This document shows, in pieces, positions 35,774-47,368 of a stretch of DNA of 64,000 bases. The stretch's first letter is position 1, and every line of letters starts with the position of its first letter. This stretch comes from Sphingomonas natans (lineage in GTDB: Bacteria > Pseudomonadota > Alphaproteobacteria > Sphingomonadales > Sphingomonadaceae). Below the pieces are notes generated by a model. The model was given only the letters and a program-made list of their open reading frames with translations. It was not told the DNA's origin and searched no databases. A program made the position numbers and the translations under genes. The stretch lies in contig NZ_JAUOTP010000001.1 of assembly GCF_030546695.1 (NCBI RefSeq), forward strand, positions 558,001 through 622,000. Direction: 5' to 3'.

Positions 35774-36805
35774 CTAGATCCAGCGCGGCTCATGCTCCTG
35801 GACGGCGATACCCGTCGGAGCGGACATCGCCTCGCGCAGTCGTCCCTCGATCGCCGCCATCATCTCGCGGCGATGCCGGTAGAGACAGCGCTTGCGGCTC
35901 GGAATGTCGTCCTCGGCGCGGACCGGCGCCTCGGGGGGAAGCACGAAGAAGCCGTCCGCTCCCAGAGCGCCGCCCCGCTCGCGCCAGAAGGCGTCATAGT
36001 CGAAATAGACGGGATCGACGAAGTCGGAGCGCTCGCGGAAATAGTCGCTCCGCTGGTGTCGGTTGCCGTCGGAGACGCCCTTGATCTCGGCGAGCCCGAG
36101 TTCGCGGCACAGCAAGCGGAAGATCTCGAACAGGAGATCGGGCGGCCGCACGCCATAGGCCGCCTTCGTCAGCGCCCGGTTGCGATCGAGCGACGAGGGA
36201 CCCCGACGCCCTTGCACGCCGCCGACATACGCGAAACGCCGGCCATCCTGCTCGGCGAAGATGAAGGCCAGCGAGTAGATACGATCCGCCCCCGCCCAGA
36301 GGCTCAGAACGAGCAGACCGTCGCGCAACATCCAGTGCGGGGCGTCCAGCTTGATCCGGACGTCCGCCGCCAGCTCGGGCAGGTCGATCAGGTCGACGAA
36401 TTCGTTCGGCAGCAGGTTGAACGGGCGGCCGAGCGTGTCCGCGAGCCGGCAATGATCGATGATCCGCGCGAATCGCTGCTCCGCCTCCCACCAGGCGGAG
36501 ACGAACGGTGCCTGCAGCATGCCCCAGATTTCCGGACGGCCGCGCACGACTGCGAACAGCAGGCTGCCCGCGGGCGCCTTCCAGAGCTTCAACATCAGCC
36601 GCCAGTGCTGCATACCGGCGACGACGTGCCCGACAGCCTGCCGAACGTGCCTGACGGGAAGAAACCGGCGCACATCCGCGCCCCGTGTCCCGTCTGCCAT
36701 GGCAGAAAGACCGACGACGCCCGCGCTCCTGCTGGATCCCGGTCGATCCGGTTCGCCCGATCGGCGCAGCGCGCGATGGAATTCTGGGGGCAGTTCCTGC
36801 GTCAT
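35774..36805 (-). CDS. DUF535 (VirK/YbjX-like) protein
   Basis: The 343-residue protein matches DUF535, the VirK/YbjX family, by the C-terminal run YGVRPPDLLFEIFRLLCRE, the late YDAFWRERGG and the IPSRKRCLYRHR end. VirK-type proteins are linked to envelope stress and virulence in enterics; the activity is unknown. An AGGA about 8 bases upstream supports the ATG at 36805; a shorter start at 36700 (MADGTRG) is possible. It lies between priA and the atp operon on the opposite strand and converges on priA. Confidence 0.8.
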   Translation of the reverse strand: MTQELPPEFHRALRRSGEPDRPGSSRSAGVVGLSAMADGTRGADVRRFLPVRHVRQAVGHVVAGMQHWRLMLKLWKAPAGSLLFAVVRGRPEIWGMLQAPFVSAWWEAEQRFARIIDHCRLADTLGRPFNLLPNEFVDLIDLPELAADVRIKLDAPHWMLRDGLLVLSLWAGADRIYSLAFIFAEQDGRRFAYVGGVQGRRGPSSLDRNRALTKAAYGVRPPDLLFEIFRLLCRELGLAEIKGVSDGNRHQRSDYFRERSDFVDPVYFDYDAFWRERGGALGADGFFVLPPEAPVRAEDDIPSRKRCLYRHRREMMAAIEGRLREAMSAPTGIAVQEHEPRWI

Positions 36806-36938
36806 GCAGGGCGTCCTAACCTCAAGCTCGTCAACATTCGGTGACCAGCACTTTTTGGCGCGTCGCGGTCAATTGGACGTCACATTTGTTGACATTATGG
36901 GTGCAAGCCGAGGCGCTGATTGGGCACAGGGGGTGAGC

Positions 36939-37691
36939 GTGACGGCCGAGCGGGGCAATTCAGCACGATCCGGCGCGATCCGCTTCCTGGCGCGCCTGGC
37001 GAACATGATCGCGGCGGGCGGGATTGCGCGCATCGGCGAAAGATTGCGCGCGCGCTTCGGCGCCGACGGGCGCGCTTATCGCCAGTCGAAACGCGCGGAC
37101 GATCGCAGCTTCGATGCCGCAGGATATGATACGGGCGGCATCCAGCGGCTCTACGGGCTGGACGTGATCGGCCCGCACGCCGCCGCCGGCATCAATCACA
37201 TCGCGACGCCGGCCGCCGATTTCGCGGCCGCCCTCGCCCTTCTCGACATACCGATCCCGGGCAGCAGCTTCGTCGATCTGGGCTCGGGCAAGGGCCGCGC
37301 CGTGCTGATGGCGACCGACCATCCGTTTGCAGCGATCACCGGCGTGGAATTCGCGCGCGAGTTGCACGAGATCGCGCTCGCCAATCTCGCGAGGCGCGCC
37401 GAGCGGCACGGATCGGATGCGCGCATCGTGCTGCTGCTGGACGATGCGACCCGCTTCCGGCTCCCGTCCGGGCCGATCGTGCTGTTCCTGTTCAACCCGT
37501 TCGATCCGCCCGTGCTGACCGAGGTGGCGGCGGCGACGACCGCCTCCTGGCAGGCCGATCCGCGGCCGATCCGCATCCTCTACTTGAACCCGGTCCACCA
37601 GCAGACCTGGCGCGATGCCGGATGGCGCGAGTTGCCGGGCAGGCCGGGACTCGTCATCTTCGCGCCGCCGCACGACGGCGACGCCGGCTGA
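36939..37691 (+). CDS. Class I SAM-dependent methyltransferase
   Basis: The 250-residue product has SAM motif I FVDLGSGKGRAVL (about 110-122) with upstream GGIQRLYGLDVIGPHAAAGINHIATP, then an acidic strand end GVEFA and LFLFNPFDPP. The substrate cannot be told. A GTG at 36939 preceded by AGGGGG is chosen; an upstream ATG at 36897 would overlap a TTGACA (36889-36894) that is more likely a -35 promoter element. It is divergent from the DUF535 gene and ends 5 bases from the Ada-like gene. Confidence 0.8.
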   Translation: MTAERGNSARSGAIRFLARLANMIAAGGIARIGERLRARFGADGRAYRQSKRADDRSFDAAGYDTGGIQRLYGLDVIGPHAAAGINHIATPAADFAAALALLDIPIPGSSFVDLGSGKGRAVLMATDHPFAAITGVEFARELHEIALANLARRAERHGSDARIVLLLDDATRFRLPSGPIVLFLFNPFDPPVLTEVAAATTASWQADPRPIRILYLNPVHQQTWRDAGWRELPGRPGLVIFAPPHDGDAG

Positions 37692-37696
37692 GCGCG

Positions 37697-38554
37697 TCAG
37701 GCGGCGGTCCGGCGCGCCTCGGCGGAATCGCAGCGAAACCGGACGAGTTCGCTGCGCACCTTTTCCTCAAACGCGACGCGTAGGACCGCGACCGGGATCC
37801 CGGGCCGCTCGCCACCAGCAGCAACTGCCGCCGCCGCGCGCGCCACGGTCGCCGCGAACCGATCGTCGCCTCGCACTATCGTCGCCTGCGGAAAAAGCGT
37901 CCTGAGCCCCGCCTCGTCTTCTCCGAACGCGACGCGGCACGGTCCCCTCTCGGTGGCGGCGACGAACAGCGGCCCCAATTCGGTCGCGACGCTCGCCCAG
38001 CGGATCGTCTCGCCCGCGCCGCCACGCCGCCAGGCGCCGGGGGTCATGCCTAGCCGCAGATCCGCATCCGCATAGAAACGCGTGGGTGCCGCATAGCCTG
38101 CGGCATAGACCGCGGTCGTGACGTCGGGCTCCGCCGTCAGCGCCGCCTCGGCGCGCCTCGCCCGCACGCCGCGGGCATAAGCGGCCGGGGTAATGCCGGT
38201 CGCGCGGCGGAAGAGGCGGTGGAAATGGTGCATGCTGTAGCCGCCCGCCGCCGCCATCGCCGCCAGCGACGGCGGCGCGTCGGCGCTCGCGATCAGGGCG
38301 ACGGCGCGCGATATCGCGCGTTCGTCCGCCGCGGCATTGTCGGGGCGGCAGCGCAGGCACGCGCGCAGCCCGGCGGCGCAGGCGGCAGCGGGATCGGCGA
38401 AGAAGCGGACATTCTCGCGCCGCGGATGCCGCGCCGCGCAGGACGGACGGCAATAGATGCCGGTCGAGAGCACACCGGTCACGAACCGCCCGTCGGCGGC
38501 GCGATCCCGGGCCAGCACCGCCGCCCATGCTCCGCTCTCGTCGATATCGGCCAT
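37697..38554 (-). CDS. Ada-like methyl-DNA sensor, lacking the C-terminal catalytic domain
   Basis: The 285-residue protein has the Ada N-terminal zinc domain with Cys35, Cys39, Cys66 and Cys69 (IYCRPSC, CLRC), where the first Cys accepts methyl from phosphotriesters. An AraC-type helix-turn-helix follows (about 80-170), then the start of the O6-alkylguanine transferase region. It ends early (AFEEKVRSELVRF...ARRTAA) before the PCHRV active site, about 70 residues short. It could sense methylation and switch genes but not repair O6-alkylguanine. It converges on the methyltransferase gene, 5 bases away. Confidence 0.82.
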   Translation of the reverse strand: MADIDESGAWAAVLARDRAADGRFVTGVLSTGIYCRPSCAARHPRRENVRFFADPAAACAAGLRACLRCRPDNAAADERAISRAVALIASADAPPSLAAMAAAGGYSMHHFHRLFRRATGITPAAYARGVRARRAEAALTAEPDVTTAVYAAGYAAPTRFYADADLRLGMTPGAWRRGGAGETIRWASVATELGPLFVAATERGPCRVAFGEDEAGLRTLFPQATIVRGDDRFAATVARAAAAVAAGGERPGIPVAVLRVAFEEKVRSELVRFRCDSAEARRTAA

Positions 38555-38651
38555 GCGATGTTCCTAGCAAGGCGCCGCGGCCTCCGCACCCCGTGGCTTG
38601 CTGTCAAACCGATCGCGCAACGGCACCCTGACCGGAGGACGCCGCGCGCGT

Positions 38652-38680
38652 CGCTTGCATCCCCTGCCCCCCTTTGCTAG
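38652..38680 (+). promoter_or_regulatory. Possible atp operon promoter
   Basis: CGCTTG (38652-38657) and TGCTAG (38675-38680) are 17 bases apart in a C-rich spacer, about 100 bases before atpH. This is a tentative housekeeping promoter in the 223-base gap. No other clear element is seen there. Confidence 0.3.
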
Positions 38681-38777
38681 TCGGCGCGCGGCTGCAGCGG
38701 GCCCCTTGGCGGGCATGCTTGGCATTGGTCCCGCCGTCCTTGGCCGGGGCACCAGACAATCGGGGGAAGACAAGCGC

Positions 38778-39332
38778 GTGGAGCAGTCCGGCGGCATACA
38801 GGCAAGCCTTAGCGGCCGTTATGCGAGCGCGCTCTTTCAGCTCGCCCGCGACGACAGCAAGCTGACGGCGGTCGAGGCGAGCCTCGCGGGCGTCAAGCAG
38901 GCTCTGGCCGAATCGGCCGATTTCGCTGCGCTGACGTCGAGCCCGCTCGTCAGCCGCGACGTCGCTGGCAAGGCGATCGGTGCGGTCGCCGCGTCGATGG
39001 GCCTCGATTCCCTGACGACCAATTTCCTCGGCGTGCTCGCGGCCAATCGCCGCCTGGGCGCGCTGCCCGCGATCATTCGCGACTTCAACCGGCTCGCCGC
39101 GCGCGAACGGGGCGAGGTTTCGGCGGAGGTCGTCTCCGCGCATCCGCTCGACGATGGCCAGGTCGCCGCGCTGAAGACGCGCCTCAAGAGCATGGTCGGC
39201 AGCGAGGTCGCGGTCGATCTCAAGACCGATCCCGCGCTTCTCGGCGGGCTCGTCGTCCGTCTCGGCTCGCGCCAGATCGACGGCTCGATCCGCACCAAAT
39301 TGAACACGCTCGCTCACGCGATGCGGGGCTGA
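38778..39332 (+). CDS. atpH: ATP synthase delta subunit
   Basis: The 184-residue OSCP/delta subunit joins the F1 head to the peripheral stalk. It has the family's helical N-terminal domain (SLSGRYASALFQLARDD) and a C-terminal end GGLVVRLGSRQIDGSIRTKL. A GTG at 38778 (VEQSGGIQASLSG) preceded by GGGGGAAG is chosen; the longer frame has a basic, unlike-family N-terminus. It heads atpH-A-G-D-orf-C. The Fo genes are elsewhere, as usual in this group. Confidence 0.92.
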   Translation: MEQSGGIQASLSGRYASALFQLARDDSKLTAVEASLAGVKQALAESADFAALTSSPLVSRDVAGKAIGAVAASMGLDSLTTNFLGVLAANRRLGALPAIIRDFNRLAARERGEVSAEVVSAHPLDDGQVAALKTRLKSMVGSEVAVDLKTDPALLGGLVVRLGSRQIDGSIRTKLNTLAHAMRG

Positions 39333-39335
39333 TAG

Positions 39336-40898
<1,563 letters not shown>

Positions 40899-40952
40899 CG
40901 GACGCTGGGTAACCCCGTTCGGCTCGGTCCGGACGGGCTAATTGGATAACAG

Positions 40953-41837
40953 ATGCCTAGTCTCAAGAGCCTCAAGGTCCGGATCACCTCGGTCAAGTCG
41001 ACCCAGAAGATCACGCGCGCCATGAAGACGGTCGCCGCCGCCAAGCTGCGCCGCGCGACCGACGCCGCCGTCGCCGGCCGCCCTTATGCGGAGCGGCTGG
41101 AAGCGGTGATGGCGAGCCTCGCCTCGAAGGTCACGGTGGGCCCGAACTCGCCGAAGCTGCTCGCCGGCACCGGCAAGGATGACGTGCATCTGATCGTCGT
41201 CGCCACGTCCGAGCGCGGCCTCGCCGGCGGCTTCAACACGAACATCGTGCGCGCCGCCAAGGTCAAGGCGGACGAACTGATCGCGCAGGGCAAGAAGGTC
41301 CGCTTCTACCTCGTCGGCCGCAAGGGCCGCGCCTTCATCCGCCGCACCTATCCCGGCATGATCGTCCACGATCACGACATGAGCCATGTGAAGAATGCGG
41401 CGTTCGCCAACGCGCTGGATGTCGGCCGCGATCTGATCGCGCGGTTTGAGGCGGGTGAGTTCGACGTCTGCCACCTGATCTTCTCGAAGTTCCAGTCGGC
41501 GCTCGTCCAGATTCCCCAGGTCGTCCAGCTGATCCCGGCGGCGATTTCGCAGCCCGCCAACGATGCCGCGCCGGCCGCTTCGGCCGCGGTGGAATATGAG
41601 CCCGACGAGGAGACGATCCTCGCCGAGTTGCTGCCCCGCAACGTCGCGATCCAGATCTATCGCGCGATGCTGGAAAATCAGGCCGGCTTCTACGGCGCGC
41701 AGATGAACGCGATGGACAATGCCACGCGCAATGCGGGCGACATGATCAAGCGTCTCTCGATCCAGTATAACCGCACCCGCCAGGCCGCGATCACGACCGA
41801 GCTGGTGGAAATCATCTCGGGCGCCGAAGCGCTCTAA
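40953..41837 (+). CDS. atpG: ATP synthase gamma subunit
   Basis: The 294-residue gamma subunit forms the rotating shaft of F1. Its long N- and C-terminal coiled-coil helices (MPSLKSLKVRITSVKSTQKI; NRTRQAAITTELVEIISGAEAL) and middle Rossmann-like domain (VVATSERGLAGGFN) are all visible. It is 54 bases after atpA and 27 before atpD. Confidence 0.97.
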   Translation: MPSLKSLKVRITSVKSTQKITRAMKTVAAAKLRRATDAAVAGRPYAERLEAVMASLASKVTVGPNSPKLLAGTGKDDVHLIVVATSERGLAGGFNTNIVRAAKVKADELIAQGKKVRFYLVGRKGRAFIRRTYPGMIVHDHDMSHVKNAAFANALDVGRDLIARFEAGEFDVCHLIFSKFQSALVQIPQVVQLIPAAISQPANDAAPAASAAVEYEPDEETILAELLPRNVAIQIYRAMLENQAGFYGAQMNAMDNATRNAGDMIKRLSIQYNRTRQAAITTELVEIISGAEAL

Positions 41838-43322
<1,485 letters not shown>

Positions 43323-43562
43323 TTGGCAGAGCCGCTGCGCCTCGAAGATGCGGTCAACGCGCTCTGTCCCTGGTCGGGTGATCCGATCAGCGAGGACGCG
43401 CTGACCCTTTATCGCGGCGCGGTGGTCGGCTTTTGCAATATCGGCTGCCGCGACAAGTTCGCGAAAGCCACCAGCGCGTTCGACGAAGCGCTGGACCGCG
43501 ATCGAGCCGGACATGGTCCGGATCGTGAATCGGGGTCCGAATTGAAGATGATGGAACGGTGA
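43323..43562 (+). CDS. Small TRASH/YHS-like protein in the atp operon
   Basis: This 79-residue ORF lies exactly between atpD and atpC. It starts with TTG directly after the atpD stop and overlaps the atpC start as TGATG. The core CPWSGDPI...[14 protein letters not shown] followed by RDKF resembles YHS/TRASH zinc or copper-binding modules (C-P-x-x-G ... F-C-x-x-C-x-x-x-F). The tail is charged. It could bind a metal; automated pipelines may misname it. Tight coupling argues it is translated with F1. Confidence 0.75.
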   Translation: MAEPLRLEDAVNALCPWSGDPISEDALTLYRGAVVGFCNIGCRDKFAKATSAFDEALDRDRAGHGPDRESGSELKMMER

Positions 43563-43822
43563 TGGCGCTGCATTTCGAACTGGTCACGCCCGAGAAGCTG
43601 GTCCGCTCCGAGGACGTCTATATGGTCGTCGTGCCGGGTACGGAGGGCGATTTCGGCGTCCTTCAGGGCCATGCGCCCGTCATGGCCGTGATCCGGCCCG
43701 GCGAGCTGACCGTCTATTCCAACGCCACGACGGTCACCGCGCGCATCGCGCTGGACGGCGGCTTCGCCGAGGTCAACGAGCAGGGCCTCACCGTTTTGGC
43801 CGAGTCGGCCACGATCGCCTGA
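43562..43822 (+). CDS. atpC: ATP synthase epsilon subunit
   Basis: The 86-residue protein is mostly the beta-sandwich N-domain of epsilon ([38 protein letters not shown]). It is shorter than the 130-140 residues common elsewhere because the C-terminal inhibitory helices are absent, as is often the case in this group. It seals the shaft to the c-ring. The ATG at 43562 overlaps the preceding stop. Confidence 0.92.
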   Translation: MALHFELVTPEKLVRSEDVYMVVVPGTEGDFGVLQGHAPVMAVIRPGELTVYSNATTVTARIALDGGFAEVNEQGLTVLAESATIA

Positions 43823-43921
43823 TCCGGCGGGCCAATCCGGCTCGCTGCGTCCGCCTGTTTTTCGGCGGTCCGCGGCCAAATTCTCCGCGATCGGCACACC
43901 CGCCAATTCCGCGATCCGTGC

Positions 43922-43936
43922 TTAACGGCTCGTCAA
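43922..43936 (+). promoter_or_regulatory. CtrA-like site before cpaF
   Basis: TTAA (43922-43925), a 7-base spacer and TCAA (43933-43936) match the CtrA consensus TTAA-N7-TTAA with one mismatch, 65 bases before the cpaF start. Pilus genes are under CtrA in Caulobacter, which supports the idea. Confidence 0.4.
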
Positions 43937-44001
43937 GGGCTTTCCCCTAAGGCTCGGTCTTCGCGGAAGAAACCGCCGCGAGACGAGGACGGGACGAGCT
44001 G

Positions 44002-45483
44002 ATGAGTGCTTTCGGCAGACGTGGTGGGATCGGCGCAAATCCGGCCCGCGGTGGATCCTTTGGTTCCGGCCGCCCCACCTCTGCCGCCGTCGAAGGCGGC
44101 GCGCAATTCCCGCCGGTGGACATTCTCGCCGATGCCACCGCCGCACCGCTCAACGCGATGGATCGGCTCGCCGCGCGCGTCGCGGGATCGGGCGAAGCCG
44201 GCAGCCTGCGCGCCGAAGGCTTCGAGGCCTCCGTCCACAAGATCAAGGAGCAGGTCCTTCCCCGCCTGCTGGAGCGCGTCGACGCCGAAGCGGCCGCCAC
44301 CCTCTCCAAGGAAGAGCTGGCCGAGGAATTCCGTCCGATCATCGGCGAAGTGCTCGCCGAACTGCGCATCACGCTCAACCGCCGCGAGCAATATGCGCTG
44401 GAGAAGGTGCTCGTCGACGAGCTGCTCGGGCTCGGGCCGCTCGAGGAATTGCTCTCCGATTCCACGATCACCGACATCATGGTCAACGGCCCCGACCAGA
44501 CCTATGTCGAGCGCAAGGGCAAGCTGGAGCTCGCGCCGATCCAGTTCCGCGACGAGGAGCATCTGTTCCAGATCGCGCAGCGCATCGTCAACAAGGTCGG
44601 CCGTCGCGTCGATCAGACCAGCCCGCTCGCCGATGCGCGTCTCGCCGACGGCAGCCGCGTCAACGTGATCGTGCCGCCCTTGTCGCTGCGCGGCACGGCG
44701 ATCTCGATCCGTAAATTCTCCGCCAAGCCGATCACGCTCGACATGATGGCCAATGGCGGCTCGATGTCGCCGGCGATGGCGACGGCGCTGAAGATCGCCG
44801 GCGCCAGCCGCTTCAACATCGTCATTTCGGGCGGCACGGGCTCGGGCAAGACGACGATGCTCAACGCCATCTCCAAGATGATCGACCCCGGCGAACGCGT
44901 GCTGACGATCGAGGATGCGGCCGAGCTTCGCCTTCAGCAGCCGCACTGGCTGCCGCTGGAGACGCGCCCCGCCAATCTCGAAGGTCAGGGCGAGATCTCG
45001 ATCCGCGATCTCGTCAAGAATGCGCTGCGTATGCGGCCGGACCGGATCATCCTCGGCGAAATCCGCGGCGCCGAATGTTTCGACATGCTCTCGGCGATGA
45101 ATACGGGCCATGACGGCTCGATGTGCACGCTCCACTCCAACTCCCCGCGCGAGGCGCTGGCGCGTATGGAGAATATGGTGATGATGTCGGACATCAAGGT
45201 GCCGAAGGAAGCGATCAGCCGCCAGATCGCCGACTCGGTCGATCTGATCATCCAGGTGAAGCGCCTGCGCGACGGTTCGCGCCGCGTGACCAACATCACC
45301 GAGGTGATCGGCATGGAAGGCCCCGTGATCGTCACGCAGGAGCTCTTCAAGTTCGAATATCTGGACGAGGGCAGCGACGGCAAGATCGTCGGCGAGTATC
45401 GCGCCTCGGGCCTGCGCCCCTACACCCTCGACAAGGCTAAGCAGTTCGGCTTCGACCAGCCGTATCTGGAAGCCTGCCTCTGA
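44002..45483 (+). CDS. cpaF: CpaF/TadA-family type II/IV secretion ATPase
   Basis: The 493-residue ATPase of the Flp pilus/Tad system has an N-terminal low-complexity stretch (1-50), an N-domain, and the motor domain with Walker A GGTGSGKTT (277-285), the Asp box (LTIEDAAELRL), the Walker B region (RPDRIILGEIRG) and the His box (DGSMCTLHSNS). It drives pilus assembly from the inner membrane. No other cpa/tad gene is nearby, so it is an orphan here. A CtrA-like site lies upstream. Confidence 0.93.
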   Translation: MSAFGRRGGIGANPARGGSFGSGRPTSAAVEGGAQFPPVDILADATAAPLNAMDRLAARVAGSGEAGSLRAEGFEASVHKIKEQVLPRLLERVDAEAAATLSKEELAEEFRPIIGEVLAELRITLNRREQYALEKVLVDELLGLGPLEELLSDSTITDIMVNGPDQTYVERKGKLELAPIQFRDEEHLFQIAQRIVNKVGRRVDQTSPLADARLADGSRVNVIVPPLSLRGTAISIRKFSAKPITLDMMANGGSMSPAMATALKIAGASRFNIVISGGTGSGKTTMLNAISKMIDPGERVLTIEDAAELRLQQPHWLPLETRPANLEGQGEISIRDLVKNALRMRPDRIILGEIRGAECFDMLSAMNTGHDGSMCTLHSNSPREALARMENMVMMSDIKVPKEAISRQIADSVDLIIQVKRLRDGSRRVTNITEVIGMEGPVIVTQELFKFEYLDEGSDGKIVGEYRASGLRPYTLDKAKQFGFDQPYLEACL

Positions 45484-45502
45484 CGTCGGCCCGCGGATAG
45501 GC

Positions 45503-46033
45503 TCAGCCGACCGGCTTGAGCCCGTCCCGGTAGCGCGCGGCATTGGCGACATAGCCTGCCGCCGAGGCCTTCAGGCGCGCGATCGCCTGCGGCGTCAGCT
45601 GCCGCTTCACCTGCGCGGGCGATCCGACGATCAGGCTACCGGGCGGAAAGACCTTGCCCTCGGTCACCAGCGAGCCCGCGCCGACGAGGCAATCGTCGCC
45701 GATCACCGCATCGTTGAGGATCCTCGCTCCCATCCCGATCAGCACGCGGTTCCCGATCGTGCAGCCGTGCAGGACCGCATGATGCCCGATCGTCACGTCC
45801 TCGCCGATCGTCAGCGGCGAGCCCGGATCGGAATGCAGCATCGCGCCATCCTGCACATTACTGCGCGCACCGATCCAGATCGGCGTATTGTCCGATCGCA
45901 CGACCGCCCCGAACCAGATGCTGGCGCCTGGCCCGAGCCGCGCGTCGCCGATCACGTCCGCGCTCGGCGCGATCCACGCCGATCCGTCCGCGGGCAGCGT
46001 GGGCCTCAGCCCGTCCAGTGCGTAAAGCGGCAT
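45503..46033 (-). CDS. Gamma-carbonic anhydrase family protein
   Basis: The 176-residue left-handed beta-helix protein has the hexapeptide-repeat pattern and the His residues that bind metal in gamma-carbonic anhydrases: His67, His84 and His89 (GAMLH; IGHHAVLH), with the 84-89 spacing matching the Cam enzyme. It may hydrate CO2 or act as an acyltransferase-like scaffold; activity is uncertain. The start MPLYALDG at 46033 avoids overlap with the flavin reductase, 10 bases upstream. Confidence 0.85.
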   Translation of the reverse strand: MPLYALDGLRPTLPADGSAWIAPSADVIGDARLGPGASIWFGAVVRSDNTPIWIGARSNVQDGAMLHSDPGSPLTIGEDVTIGHHAVLHGCTIGNRVLIGMGARILNDAVIGDDCLVGAGSLVTEGKVFPPGSLIVGSPAQVKRQLTPQAIARLKASAAGYVANAARYRDGLKPVG

Positions 46034-46043
46034 CCTGATCCGC

Positions 46044-46574
46044 TCAGCCGGAGAGCCGGCCCAGTTGCGCGAAATCGCCTTCCAGCCAGCCGAGCGGATT
46101 GCCCGCCTCCCCGCTCCCGCCGCGCACGTCATAGACTTCGCCGATAAACAGCTCGTGGGTGCCGTGGACGAGCGTCGTGCGGACCTCGCAGAAGATGCTG
46201 GAGCAGGCGCCGGGCAGATAGGGAATCCCGTCCTGGTACGCCCATTCCCCGGACGCGAAGCGGTGATCGCGCAGCGCGCTGTTCGAGAAGAGCCCGACCA
46301 GATCGGTATGCGTCGTGCCGAGCAGGTTTACGCAATAGCGTCCCGCCCGCTCGATCGCCGCATGCGCGCTCGCCGATGTGTTGATCGCGATCAGCATCGA
46401 CGGCGGATCCATCGAGACAGGGATCACCGCCGAAGCCGCGAGCCCCGCCGGCTGGTCGTTCGCGGGATCGCGCGTCGTGATCAACGCGACCGCACCCGGC
46501 ATCCGCCGCATCGCCGATTTGAGCCCCGCCGAAAGCGCGGCCGCCGTCTCGGCGAACTTGGTATCCGACATCAT
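46044..46574 (-). CDS. Flavin reductase family protein (FMN-binding split barrel)
   Basis: The 176-residue product is of the FMN flavin-reductase fold: MRRMPGAVALITTRDP near the N-terminus, the ASAVIPVSMDPPSMLIAIN strand and the NLLGTTHTDLVGLFS helix region, and an RVYD-like end with VHGTHELFIGEVYDV. It would supply reduced flavin to a partner or reduce flavins using NAD(P)H. AAAGGGA lies before the ATG pair at 46574/46571. Co-directional with the gamma-CA gene. Confidence 0.85.
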   Translation of the reverse strand: MMSDTKFAETAAALSAGLKSAMRRMPGAVALITTRDPANDQPAGLAASAVIPVSMDPPSMLIAINTSASAHAAIERAGRYCVNLLGTTHTDLVGLFSNSALRDHRFASGEWAYQDGIPYLPGACSSIFCEVRTTLVHGTHELFIGEVYDVRGGSGEAGNPLGWLEGDFAQLGRLSG

Positions 46575-46610
46575 TCCATCCCTTTGGCGCCTATCGCGCG
46601 ACCGCCTGCC

Positions 46611-47366
46611 CTAACCCTTGAACGCATCTTTGGCCGCACGCACGATGCCGAACGCCTGGGCAGGATCGCCGGCATCCGCGGCTATCGCGAGATCGGGCGC
46701 GCGGAGGAAGGGGTTGGTCGCCTTTTCCTCGCCGATCGACGTCGGCACCGTCGGCTCGCCCGCCGCGATGCGCCGTTCCAGACCAAGCGCACGCGCCGCG
46801 AGCGCCGCGCCTGTATCGACCGACTGCGCGAAACGCAGGTTCGCCGCCGTATATTCGTGCGCGCAATAGACACGCGTCGCATCGGGCAATGCGGCGAGCC
46901 GGCTCAGGCTCTCCCAGAATTGCGGCGGCGTCCCCTCGAACATGCGTCCGCAGCCCAACGTGAAGAGGGTATCGCCGACGAAGACGACTCCGTCTGCGGC
47001 ATCGTACAGGCTGACATGCCCGTTCGTGTGCCCGCCGGTGTCGATCACGGCGAAGCGCGTCTCGCCCAGCGCGATCGTGTCGCCATGCCGGATCTCGCGA
47101 TCGATCGGCGCGATCCGGGTCACCTCGGCGGGCGCGGCGATCTCGGCACCGGTGCGCGCCTTCAGCGCGAGATTGCCGCCGGCATGATCCGGGTGCCAAT
47201 GCGTGTTGACGATCAGGTCGAGCTGCCAGCCCCGCCGGTCGAGTTCCGCCGCATAGGCGTCCGCGTCGGGCGTATCGATCGCGGCGACCTTGCCCGTCGC
47301 CTCGTCGCGCACGAGGAAACCGTAATTGTCCGCGAGACAGCGGAACTGGTGGATGGTCAGGGCCAC
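46611..47366 (-). CDS. gloB: Hydroxyacylglutathione hydrolase (glyoxalase II)
   Basis: The 251-residue metallo-beta-lactamase-fold enzyme carries THWHPDHAGG (His56, His58, Asp60, His61), then GHTNGHV, GDTLF and CAHEYT, the binuclear metal ligands of glyoxalase II. It hydrolyses S-lactoylglutathione to lactate. A GTG at 47366 (VALTIHQFRCL) is used; its ribosome-binding site is inside the gabD end, 2 bases away. The longer frame overlies gabD and is unlikely. Confidence 0.92.
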   Translation of the reverse strand: MALTIHQFRCLADNYGFLVRDEATGKVAAIDTPDADAYAAELDRRGWQLDLIVNTHWHPDHAGGNLALKARTGAEIAAPAEVTRIAPIDREIRHGDTIALGETRFAVIDTGGHTNGHVSLYDAADGVVFVGDTLFTLGCGRMFEGTPPQFWESLSRLAALPDATRVYCAHEYTAANLRFAQSVDTGAALAARALGLERRIAAGEPTVPTSIGEEKATNPFLRAPDLAIAADAGDPAQAFGIVRAAKDAFKG

Positions 47367-47368
47367 GA

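Noticed and set aside
33565-35793. A 742-residue minus-strand frame opposite priA.
   Set aside because: PriA shows all helicase and zinc motifs in the sense strand; the antisense product is an Arg/Gly/Asp-rich shadow.
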